In this document: piece after piece, positions 21,665-31,888 of the stretch
Position numbering within the stretch: position 1 is the first letter of the stretch
How the letters are laid out: each line of letters opens with the position of its first letter
Assembly (NCBI GenBank): GCA_000320545.1
Contig: ADNK01001573.1
Location: forward strand, 1 to 37,500
DNA length: 37,500 bases
Source of the DNA: Bigelowiella natans CCMP2755
Lineage: Eukaryota > Cercozoa > Chlorarachniophyceae
Direction of reading: 5' to 3'
Translations under genes and position numbers: made by a program
Notes under the pieces: model-generated
The model's database searches: none
What the model saw: the letters and a program-made list of their open reading frames with translations, nothing else
What the model was told of the DNA's origin: nothing

Positions 21665-21754
21665 GAGGTTATTCGGTCGTTCATCATGATCTCGAGATCA
21701 TCTCTAATGGAGGTTATTCGGTCGTTCATCATGATCTCGAGATCATCTCTAATG
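21665..21754. repeat. 45-bp tandem duplication with a 16-bp perfect palindrome
   Basis: Two exact 45-base copies start at 21665 and 21710. Each contains the palindrome ATGATCTCGAGATCAT (21686-21701 and 21731-21746). Confidence 0.9.
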
Positions 21755-21988
21755 GTCGATTTATATCGGATGGGATGGGATGGCAACGTCAACAACGGGA
21801 ACGAGAAAAACACCTTACCTGTCCATTTTTAATGGGTAACATATCTCGGGATATCTTTCATGATTTATCTATTTTTGCCACATCGATTTCTACCGGCAAT
21901 GTATTTGTGAAATTTTATTGTTACGATTTCCTGGTTGGTTTATATCGGGTATATATCCTATAATAATTTATTGTTATGTCTAATAAAA

Positions 21989-21991
<3 letters not shown>

Positions 21992-22037
<46 letters not shown>
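21992..22037. repeat. (GA)n microsatellite upstream of the DEP/C2/MCTP-like gene
   Basis: About 23 GA units, some 420 bases before the proposed ATG at 22461. GA tracts can be promoter elements in some eukaryotes, but that role is only possible here. Confidence 0.9.
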
Positions 22038-22039
<2 letters not shown>

Positions 22040-22460
22040 TTTAGGAGAGAGATTGGATCCCCTTCTCCTTCACCTCATCCTCCCCCACATTGATTACCTC
22101 GGAAACACGGACAGCGTACTAAGCACTACCGCCACTAATATTAGTACTACTGCTACTACTAGTAGCGGCTCATTTCCAATCTCCAACTATAACTGTCAAC
22201 TGACAACTCCTTCACGAAGATCAAGTAACATCAGACCTATGCTTACTACATGCTAGAGCTATAAAGCTACTACAACCAATTTAAGACAATAGTAATTAGA
22301 TCTATAAAGCTACTACTGCTATCAATTTAAAACAGTAGTAGTTTTAGACCTACTACTAGGTTTAACGACGACGCACCCAGCCAGCTTAAGCATAGTGTGC
22401 TCATCATCTTTGATCGTTTTTGAATTAGAACTTCCAAGAACACTTAACGAGCTCGATGGG

Positions 22461-22960
22461 ATGATGACAAAGACGACATCTAACTCAAATTCAATGTGAG
22501 TAGTAGCCCTCTTTGCCCCCTTTTCTTATATTTAATATTGCTATGAAATGAAAGCATATGTGAGACATATGTGCGAAGTTAAATCATTCTATATATCTTA
22601 TGACATCTTCATTTTTATTGATGCGAATAAGGGCTACTTCTACCAGTGATCATGATGTTTCGGAGTCGGAGTACTCGGAATACCTGGAGGAGAAAAGCTT
22701 AATAACATCGAAGGAACAGATCGCAGAGTTGAGTAGTTATGTCTTCGTAGAGCTTGTATGCATTCGATAATACCCTCCTTTGTCATTATATCTTGCTGTT
22801 TATTTTTATACGGTTGTATATTCTTAGCAGATCAGGACTCTCGGATTATGCGAAACGAATGAGTAAACTGAAGGTCGTCAGCGCACCGAAAGCCCTTTGT
22901 TTATTTATCTATTCAAATGGTGGTTTTGCAACCATACTGGTGGTCATTGAACTTGTTGTT

Positions 22961-22993
<33 letters not shown>

Positions 22994-24129
22994 GTCATCG
23001 TCCGTATCCTCCTCCTCTCCTTTATTATTATAATTCTAAGGAATCTTTCCAAACTCTGGCATTTCCAAAGGTTATGGAGTATTTATCTTTATTTACTATG
23101 TGAATAAGTCCTGAACAAGATTGCAACGGAGGAGGAGGAGGAGGAGGAGGGGATGACTAAAAATGGTGTACTATTGATATTGACGATGATCATAATGAGT
23201 ATATCCAAAAGCTAATCTTAGCTCTGAATGATGATAATATTAAGTAGTGTGAATTATGTGCAAAGCATCTAACTTTTTATTCATTCTCCAATCAATTTGA
23301 ATAGATCAAAGTGGTGTCGGCAAAGAAGAAGAAGAAAAAGGGACACATGCTGCTTCTAAGCCCTTCTAAAACTACTTTCACTATTGAAGTCACTTGCAAC
23401 TGTTTGTCATGGAAGGTCAGTTGTGTTTTAGGACTCAAGTTCAGTTCTGAGGATGGTGATAATGACAATGATGATAATGATGACAATGATGAAATGATGA
23501 TGATGATGACGACGATGACGATATTGACAGTTATGGAGTGCATAATGTATCATATTGTCAAATTTGTGTATCTGATGTGTTTGGTGTGTGTGTGCATTTG
23601 TGTGTTGCTTGCCTATCTGTGTGCGTGTGCTCTCTTTCTCCTCCTCCTCCTCCTACTACTACTACTACACTATTTCAGGTTGAAAGGAAGAAAGCTGATA
23701 TTGTATATCTGTAGTAACAACTTACCACACATCATCACCGATAATAATAAGTTGAATATACTGAGTGGTTGTTGTAATATGTGTTTGTTCATATGCACGA
23801 TTTGTATGATTATTTCTTCCTAGATATGAGCAATGTATGGAAATTTCACGAGAGGAACTTGGTACTTGCAGCACATATATCACAATAACATTTTGATAAT
23901 GCTATCATTATTCCTACGGTCTCTCTCTCTATTTCACCCTTTAATTATGATTTTGAGTGTTGATCTCTTCGCCACTTTGTCTGACCGGTCGTTTTATGGT
24001 GATAATATGGTGAATATGTGGTGAATATACATGATGTGTAGATGATGCAAAGAACCTCCTAGAGGCTTTAAGGAAAAAGAATCTTGTTCAAGTACGATGC
24101 CGGGGCCTTGAATTACTTCTTACCACCTT
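22461..24129 (+). CDS. N-terminal exons of the DEP/C2/MCTP-like gene
   Basis: Exons 22461-22495 and 22632-22755 join in phase (SDHDVSESEYSEYLEE, SKEQIAELSSYVFVEL). Further coding segments are about 22828-22872 (GLSDYAKRMSKLK), 23305-23415 (Lys run, then MLLLSPSKTTFTIEVTC), 23679-23702 (VERKKADI) and 24042-24129 (AKNLLEALRKKNLVQVRCRG). The segments look coding by composition and have good splice sites, but the phase does not close at 22755/22828 and 23702/24042, so one or more exons or boundaries are wrong. No domain is recognised here. Confidence 0.5.
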
Positions 24130-25581
24130 GTAAGAAGAAGTAGTAGTAGTAGCTTGTTGTAGGATGATGATGACAAGGACGAATAATGTATACGACACCC
24201 ATTTTCCACAACAACAACAACAACAACAACATGATGAAGAAGGAAAAGACGAAGAAGAAGAACAAATGGAAGCTACAGATCAATCATTAATTAGTAGCAA
24301 TTTTCAATCAATGTAGCGTTGATCGTGATTGGTTGTTGATAGGTGTGGAAAAGAGACATTCATGACTTCCTCGCCTCTCCAGGTTTTAGCTAATCCAACT
24401 GCAAATATTACATAGTATATATACATGGTGATGATCTCAGATAGATGTCGTTATTATGTATTTTGTAATGATCGACATAAGACATTTCTCGGGTTCAAAA
24501 GTGCAGATAGTTCTCTACAAGAAATTCTCAAAGAGGAAGGTGCTACTAGTAGAAATACTAACAGTAGCACCATAGTAAATCTTACCAAAGGAAAGATTCA
24601 TCACATAATGCTACTTCCAACTATGTATGCATTTCTTATCGTATAACGATAACGGTATAATATGCGTGTTGTTGTTGTTGTTGTTGTTGTTGATGATGAT
24701 GTTGTTGTTGATGATGTTGTTGTGTATTATTATTGCTACTACTATTATAATGATGACTCCTCCTTCTTCTGTATCATCAGGAGATCCATTATTCTCAGAT
24801 GAGGCACCATTGCCCCATTGGATACATAGTTGTGTCAAGACATTGGCTACAAACACCAAAAATCGGGTTATGGTCATTAGATGAGATAAATACATTCTCA
24901 TCTAGTAGTAGTAGAAGTAGTAGTAGTAGTAGTAGGGACTAAACACAAACCACCACCATCAGCACAAATATCCTCATAAAAATATAAATTGTATACTGAT
25001 CCAATAAACTATACCTCCTCTTCCTCTCACTCCTTTCCTTCTTTTTATTCTTCTTCTACTCTATTTTCCTATCAAAATTTATGCGTAGTGTTGTTTGTTG
25101 GGTGGTTTAATATTGCTAATTGGGGAACCTGTATATGAATTCTTTATTATTCAATGCAATGACGGGTGTTACGGTTGTAATCATTGCTTTCATCTTTTAG
25201 CAGTAGCATGCCTATTCTTCTTCCTTATCTCCATCATCATCATCATCATCATCATCAGCATCATCAACTCTAATTACTTTTTGTTACTACGAATAAAACT
25301 ACAACTACAACTACTACTACTACTACTACTACTACAGTTCACAGGACAGCAGTTAGTCCAGTATATTTTGAATGAAGCCAAAATGGAAAATCATCAAGAA
25401 GAAGAAGGTGGTGGAGAGGGTTTAGTATACACATTCAAAATCATCATCATTATTGTCATTCCTTTCATCATTGTCAACAATATATCATGGATGCGTGAGA
25501 GTGTAGTGATTGGTGTATGTGTGCTGCTTGGGTATACCACCAAGCTGCGTGTGTAAACACTACTACTTTATCCTGATCAAC

Positions 25582-25619
<38 letters not shown>

Positions 25620-26834
25620 TATACAAAGAATGGACAGTATTCCTTGCTACTGCCATTTGTAAGCGTCTTTGGAAAGAGGTAGTAGTAGTTAGTAGTAGTA
25701 GTAGGATGCTCACATGCTAGTTGATGTGAAATAGAGATGAACAAGAAGTATGAGAAAGGAGAAAGAAGGGAGACCAAAGGAACAAATGATGGCTGCTTGA
25801 TGCCTACATAAAATGAAAGGAAGAAGAAACAAGAGAATAATCTTTTTGATCATACTATTTACATGCACAGATGCACACACACACACATACTACTACTACA
25901 ACTACTGCTGTTATCACTCAATGCTGCAGGAAATCTTAGTTGGCAAGAATCATTTTTACCAGTTGAGTATTGTTTAGTGTATTATCGTATTATTATTATT
26001 ATAAGTAGTAGTAGTAGTTACAGTTGTGGATGAACAATAGTGCTGCTTGTTTGCAAACAAGTACAAAATAAAGTACTCTACAAGCTTTAGACAACGTCTG
26101 ATGCAGTGCGTATTGTTACAACATGGTTCACTTATTTACTTGTCAATTGCTTTTCATTTCTTAATTGTGGTCATCATAAGCACTTTTGCGTATTGCTATC
26201 TTCTTCGTTCTTACTTTATTGGATGATTTAATATACTACTGGATACATCTGATGTTAACAGATTCTTACTTTGTTGGATAATTTAATGTAATGCTGGACA
26301 CATCTGATGTTAAACAGATTCGAAAACGACACACGTGTCTACGCTCTCAGAAACGATTTCCTAACCGATAATCGCTCTGTATGTATTGATACTACTAGAG
26401 GCTATATCAATATCAATATAGATATTCCAAAATATTCATCATTTTCTCATGCATGAGGAAAAAGAAGCTGCTTGTGATGTGATGTGCCTCCTCTATCTTT
26501 CATCCTTTTATTTGTCGTAGGAAGTGTTCGTGTATTATTATGTTAGCAGCAAGTTCCTAACAACAGTGCTTCTTCTTCTTCTTCTTCTGATCTTACTCCT
26601 CCTACTACCACCACATCTAACAGGTGTTTTTCCTCAAAGCTTTGCTTCCAACCTATGGTGAAGATGTTCCTATAGGGGTATAAAGAAGTACTAGTAGTAG
26701 TACCACTAGTAGCAGCAGTAGTAGTAGTTCCAACCTATGATGAAGATGTTCCTATAGGGGTATAAAGAAGTACTACTAGTAGTAATCATTATTATCAATA
26801 TTATCGGTGTGTGGATAAATAGATAGATACCAAG

Positions 26835-26874
<40 letters not shown>

Positions 26875-27507
26875 TAGAGGGGGGGGGGAAGAGGGAAAGT
26901 GAGATAGGTAGAGAGCTTGCAAATAGTACCATCGGTAAATCTAACAACTTGAAGCAGTACTACTATAAACAGTTGATAAATGGTACACGTGGCATGGTGT
27001 GTGAATAGGTGTTAACGGTGAGGATTATATCTGCGACAAATGTCCCAAAATTGGATATTTTAAGCGAGTCCGACCCATATGTGCGGCTTTTCATTGGGGC
27101 GGATGATAGCAAGGAGAAGGTTAATTGTTTCACACGCCATCGACGAAAAAGGCACATATCATCATCATCATCATCATTATGATCATAAAACCTACTAATC
27201 AACTGTTTGTTGTAGGGTCGTAACACAAGGACTATAATGAATTGTCCAAATCCTGTGTGGAATGAGTCTTTTACATTTAAGGTAAGAGTTAGTAGATGCT
27301 TGGAAGTTACAGAGCATCAATAGTAGCACCATAGGTTATTTCCTCCTACTTATTCTCTTGGTTGATGATTCATATTATTTTGTTTTCCCGTCATCATCAG
27401 ATTGTGAATGCAACTTCCTCACTACGGTTCTCTATAGCTACTTGCTTTAGTATCATTTCTCTCTTTTTTCCTTTCCTACTAATAATGAGCAATAGTCTCA
27501 TAGTAAG

Positions 27508-27538
<31 letters not shown>

Positions 27539-27823
27539 GCTATCATTACTGCTGCTGCAGAACAGTTGAGCAGCTGCATAATAAATGAAGAAAATATGCA
27601 AATAAATATGGTGATTCACACACACACTCATTGCTCCCCCCCCCCCTATCAGAATTCAATTATGGGATCACGATACAATATCAGCAGATGAGCTTATAGG
27701 CACTTCATCCATTCCTTTAGTTTCTCTTCCAAACGGCATCAAGGTTACTTTATGTCTTCTCAATGGAGTCAAAAATAGTATAGATTGTAGCTGTGTGCAT
27801 ATTGTAGTATCATATGATGATTG

Positions 27824-27854
<31 letters not shown>

Positions 27855-28456
27855 TCAGATCAGAAAACTACTAAAATTGAAGCTCTCGGGAAATTGTGTG
27901 AAACAAAACAATAACAACAACAATGATATGGCAGTAAATACAAGGCAATCAGCAGCGGAAACAAGCACGACGATGACAACAACAGGAGCATCAACAACAA
28001 CTCAGAACGAAGAAATGAAGACGCATCATCATCATCATAAAGAGAAGAATAGTGTATGGATGAACAAACGGGAAAGCAGGACGATAAGTGATATCTTAGA
28101 CGAACAGAACCAGAAACAGAAAGCACAAGCCAGTACACCTCCAACATTAACGATAGAGCTCATGTATTCATTTTCCCATTTGGGAGAACTTGCCAGCTTT
28201 TTGAACCCCCAGACGTACGTAAGCAGCAGCAGCAGCAGCAGCAAGTGCAGTCATAGAAGTAGTAGTAGTAGTAGTTGTTGTTGTTGTTTAGTAGTTGTTA
28301 GGATCCTGGAATTAGTGAAAATAGTAGTAGATCGTAGTAGCACGCCGAGAAGAGGCTAAAGAGATGATATTAACAACGATATAACAATAACAATAACAAT
28401 AACAATACTAGTAATTGTAACAGAAAGTCTAGCGATTGAGACACTATCGGCACCCT

Positions 28457-28496
<40 letters not shown>

Positions 28497-29177
28497 ATGT
28501 AATTATTAATAATACACCAATGATCGAAGGGAAGAGTGGGAATACGAGGACCTAGCCATGAATACTTTGTACAATGAGCTCATGGACCTTTTGGTAAACA
28601 ATGTTCAGTACTATTTTAGTAGCGACAAACCTCTCTCCCTGAAATAGAACAACAGAATTAGTAGTAGTATCATCTCCTGATTTATTTCCTCTTGCTGTTC
28701 CTGCTATATATTCTTAGTTTATTTCCTCTTACTGTTACTACTGTTGCTGCTGCTACATATTCTTGGTTTATATTGGTTTATTTCCTCTTACTGTTACGAC
28801 TGTTGCTGCTGCTACATATTCTTGGTTTATATTGGTTTATTTCCTCTTACTGTTACTACTGTTGCTGCTGCTACATATTCTTGGTTTATATTGGTTTATT
28901 TCCTCTTACTGTTACTACTGTTGCTGCTGCTACATATTCTTGGTTTATATTGGTTTATATATCAAGCCTATCATCGATTTTCTCTACAATATCTATAGCA
29001 CACTAGGTATTATCTTTCTTATATCTTTCTCGTGAGCGTATGCTTCCGTATTTGAGATATTTATCTATCTTCTTCTTCTTCTTCTTCTTCTTCTTCTTCT
29101 CCATGGATCGTGTGTATGGCAAGAAGGAGAAGAAGAAGAAGAAGGAGAAACATCGATTTCTTGTAGTTCTTTGTTCC

Positions 29178-29213
<36 letters not shown>

Positions 29214-29413
29214 ATAGTAGTAATTAGTAAAATTTATTATAATCACAGAATAATTAACATATCAAACACACTCGTACACACAAATAATATAAAATTTAAC
29301 ACTGCGTTATTTCCACTCGAATACTTTTATAATACTCACCTATTTCTTTCTTGTTGTTTGGTTATTGGTTCTGTACTTCCCTCTCCTTTCTCTTCTTTTC
29401 TTCTTCTTCTTCT

Positions 29414-29444
<31 letters not shown>

Positions 29445-29743
29445 GTTCTTCTTTCTCATCCTTTTCTTCTCGACGTACGACTGAAGCTTGGGAACATCCT
29501 CTCTGGTCTGGGCAGGTAAAGTAGTAGTAATTTATAATAAGAATACCATTGATAATATACCGTCTACGAAGGAGGAGAAGGAAGAAGACATTTGAGAGTA
29601 TTGCAAACATATATAATTCTGGTAATACATTTGTTCAACATGACAGGTTTTCATCGTTGGAAGCATTTGTTGTTTGCATGGGTGAGTTGGAATTTTTTAT
29701 GGAATAATGACACACCAACTTAGATAGTTGCTGAGTGGTAGTA

Positions 29744-29780
<37 letters not shown>

Positions 29781-30183
29781 GTGTACTTAATCTGACTGTG
29801 TCACAACGGAGCAGCGACGTCAAATTGAATATAAGATTCGAATATTTTCTACTGGTGTAAAAAAATATGGATAAATTCTGATCTATCAATGATTCTACTG
29901 ATCATTATTCGGTTGTTGCTCACACCCTAAGTACCATCATCTATTTTGGCCAACCTATCCTTGCAGATGGTTGGTGTTGATTCTCATTGAGGCGTGGCTT
30001 GTCCGCTACATCCTCATCAAATATCTTCAAAAAAAGGCAAAATTATCATCTCCTAAGGTTGAACGATAACAAGTAACATATTGATTATTAATTTTATAAG
30101 AAGTTAATGAAAAACGGGATGTGGGGTCGATAGCAGTAGAAGAAGATGGAAATACAAAATAGGCAGAACATATGTATATATAT

Positions 30184-30217
<34 letters not shown>

Positions 30218-30632
30218 TGTGTGTGCATGGATACTTATGTCTGTAATCTTATCAGCATCAACTTGAAATGGAATTGAAGGGTAATAAAATGAAGTAGTTT
30301 TTAGTGAGAACAATAGCAGCAAGTGTAGGGAAGATGAGGAGGAGGATGGGGAGCTAGCAATAATGTTGAAAAATAATAGTAGTAACGATAAAGACGTGAT
30401 GATAGTGGTGATATTCTTTCTTTTTATTCTCCATCAGAAGAGGATCGACATGGAAGTTTAGGGGCGCTAAGTGGACCTTTATATGCTTTCATCCATTCAT
30501 CTGGATATCATGATTCATGTAGTAGTAGCTAAGGAGGAGAAGGCATTTATATGATTTCAAATACATCTAGATATCTTGGTTTATGTAGTAGTACTATAGC
30601 AGGAACAGTAATGGTATCATGGGATATATTAC

Positions 30633-30671
<39 letters not shown>

Positions 30672-30707
30672 GTGTGTGTGTGTCCATCATTATTCACCAC
30701 TTACGTT

Positions 30708-30763
<56 letters not shown>

Positions 30764-31888
30764 CAATGACCTTTACAGGTTCCCGATTGCAAAATAGACT
30801 TGTTGATGCCAACTACATTTTTAATTCCTTGTATGGGTATGTACTTACTACGATGATGATAATTGCTGCAAAAAGGAGAAGAAGAGGGAGAAGAAGAGAG
30901 ACTGAGAAAAGCAACTGTGTAAAAATAACACACACCCATTTGGGATTTCTTTCTACATAAAAAAAAGGAATTTTTGCGCAACTTTGTTTAGTAATAACAA
31001 CAACAGTAATAGTAATAGTGATAAGAAGAAGAAAAAAGTGAAGAGGGGGATAAACATACAATGATGAATTCGGCTATTGAAGTAGCCTTAATAGTTCTGT
31101 AGATAGGTATCAACCCCATCCACACACACACACACACACACTCACTCATGATGATGATATATTAACACATTCAGATCTTTTGACTGGTCTACGAATGTGA
31201 CTGAAAGTTTGCTGAAACTACTAATTGTTGCAATATTACTTACTCTTGGTGTTCCATCGAAGTACATTACTCTGGTAGATTGTGTAGTAGTAGATGCATG
31301 AAAATAAAAAATATTCTATCTGAGAGCATATTCCCCCTCTTTTCGTTGTCTTGTCTCTGTTTATACATATGCACATGTGCTCGTGTTGAGTAGCTTATTG
31401 CCGATAAAATGGTGCCGAATTTGGTTATCAACGATAAGATGTAAAGTAGCTGATGGTTGAACAAATCACCGTTTGCAATATATAGTAGCATTTTCTTTCT
31501 TTTATTATAACTACATTATTTTAGGTGATATTTTTATATTTGATGCTAATGAGAACCACCGCCTGGGGTTTCTTCATGAAACTCATCTCGTAAGTTCTTC
31601 ATTGTGCATGCCTTCTTGAAAAGAAGCCACAAAAAATGGAAAAGGAAGTGAAAACATAGCGTCATACCCATGCCTAGCGCCCTACTTATTTCTGGTCGTT
31701 TCTTAATGTAGCTTCTTTGTTCACGTCCTAACTTCACATAAGCAACGGCATATCAACCAAGAAGGTATGAAGAAGATATAATAAGTAAAAATGAAGTCAT
31801 TTTATCTGAACAATAAATTCATTTTGTTAATTATTTATCGTTTGACTTTTTGTCTAGGGAAAAGAATTCCATCAATATTGAAAGCTAA
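22461..31888 (+). CDS. PH-like/DEP/C2 protein with MCTP-like C-terminal membrane region
   Basis: Chained from about 28 exons; roughly 700 residues. The order is an acidic N-terminus starting at ATG 22461, a basic/beta-rich region, a PH-like segment, a DEP domain, one C2 domain, a disordered Asn/Thr/His-rich linker, two hydrophobic membrane segments, an amphipathic stretch and two more membrane segments. The last part matches the C-terminal (PRT_C) region of multiple-C2-and-transmembrane-domain proteins, which sit in the ER or at membrane contact sites. C2 domains bind membranes, often with calcium; DEP domains bind membranes or GPCR partners. From 24343 to 31888 nearly all phases close. In the N-terminal part (22755-24129) several junctions do not close. 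The stop at 31886-31888 is the phase-consistent reading of the last exon. A membrane-tethering role is inferred from the domains only. Confidence 0.72.
24343..24866 (+). CDS. Exons encoding a PH-like segment
   Basis: Exons 24343-24382, 24441-24539 and 24781-24866 join in phase. The product reads WKRDIHDFLASP, then RCRYYVFCNDRHKTFLGFKS, then DEAPLPHWIHSCVKTLATN. A strand of the RYfvL type followed by yyKS and, at the end, a helix with W-I is the usual pattern of a PH domain, though the middle strands are short. The exon at 24441 can also be read on to 24624 in the same frame, which might supply the missing strands. I call this PH-like with moderate doubt. Confidence 0.5.
25338..26378 (+). CDS. 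Exons encoding a DEP domain
   Basis: Exons 25338-25419, 25629-25678, 25930-25961 and 26318-26378 join with fully consistent phase. They encode FTGQQLVQYILNEAK (the FxGxELVdWL helix), EWTVFLATAICKRLWKE (second helix), EILVGKNHFYQFENDTRVYA (the GlixxV...F.D...YrF end) and RNDFLTDNRS. This is the complete order of a DEP domain, with an acidic insert (HQEEEGGGE) after helix 1. DEP domains usually guide signalling proteins to membranes. The 3' splice site before the last exon is tandemly duplicated. Confidence 0.8.
26624..27806 (+). CDS. Exons encoding a C2 domain
   Basis: Exons 26624-26677, 27009-27119, 27216-27281, 27401-27426 (26 bases) and 27653-27806 join in phase. Hallmarks are GVLTVRIISATNVPKLD, SESDPYVRLFIG (the SDPYV calcium-loop motif), NPVWNESFTF (the NPxWNExFxF motif), LRIQLWDHDTISADELIG (the vwDxDxxsxDdxiG loop) and a closing strand VHIV. 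The calcium-binding Asp positions in loops 1 and 3 look largely present (D of SDPYV, DHD, D of ADEL), so calcium-dependent lipid binding is possible. The 3' end of the last exon is placed by phase and may lie a few bases away. Confidence 0.85.
26838..26872. repeat. (GA)n microsatellite
   Basis: GA run followed by a G-run (26880-26888) in the intron before the C2 exons. Confidence 0.93.
27859..28593 (+). CDS. Linker and start of the MCTP-like C-terminal region
   Basis: Exon 27859-28218 encodes a long polar linker rich in Asn, Thr and His that ends in TIELMYSFSHLGELASFLNP. A 13-base candidate micro-exon (28302-28314, DPGI) and exon 28535-28593 (WEYEDLAMNTLYNELMDLL) follow in phase. The pattern resembles the stretch ahead of the first membrane pair in plant and animal MCTP proteins. 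The 13-base exon is placed only by splice sites and phase, so it is less sure than its neighbours. Confidence 0.6.
28681..28970. repeat. 59-bp minisatellite, four full copies plus partial ends
   Basis: Full copies start at 28718, 28777, 28836 and 28895, with a degenerate copy at 28681 and a truncated one from 28954. The unit contains TTATTTCCTCTTACTGTTAC and TGCTGCTGCTACATATTC. It lies in a 1-kb intron of the DEP/C2/MCTP-like gene. Confidence 0.9.
29647..31888 (+). CDS. Exons encoding the MCTP-like membrane region
   Basis: Exons 29647-29681, 29967-30057, 30324-30378, 30438-30470, 30779-30836, 31175-31274, 31525-31589 and 31858-31888 join in closed phase. They encode a hydrophobic pair (VFIVGSICCLHG then WLVLILIEAWLVRYILIKYL), an acidic stretch (CREDEEEDGELAIML), an amphipathic piece (LQNRLVDANYIFNSLYG), FDWSTNVTESLLKLLIVAI followed by TLGVPSKYITL, and VIFLYLMLMRTTAWGFF. 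The order and the FxW-x-x-x-x-T motif match the C-terminal region of MCTP proteins. The last exon gives a short tail and TAA; a second frame in that exon (KRIPSILKANRHSHEV) resembles other MCTP tails but does not fit the phase. Confidence 0.78.
30636..30762. repeat. (TA)n, (GT)n, (TC)n and (TG)n tracts
   Basis: Consecutive dinucleotide runs ahead of the exon at 30779; the TC run (about 30711-30746) may serve as its pyrimidine tract. Confidence 0.9.

Noticed and set aside
21508-21963. A 151-codon plus frame with a repeated 15-residue unit
   Set aside because: The repeat is the 45-bp palindromic duplication, there is no family match, and the region overlaps the minus-strand GTPase remnant. A small chance remains that it is real.
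28718-28953. Regular spaced repeats considered as a CRISPR-like array
   Set aside because: Units are contiguous without unique spacers; the setting is an intron of a eukaryotic gene.
28692-29035. Three overlapping hydrophobic frames resembling a membrane protein
   Set aside because: All three are translations of the same 59-bp minisatellite inside an intron.
29050-29520. Poly-Phe, poly-Val and poly-Leu frames suggesting membrane segments
   Set aside because: Produced by CTT and GTA runs within the 28594-29646 intron; the true membrane exons are 29647-29681 and 29967-30057.
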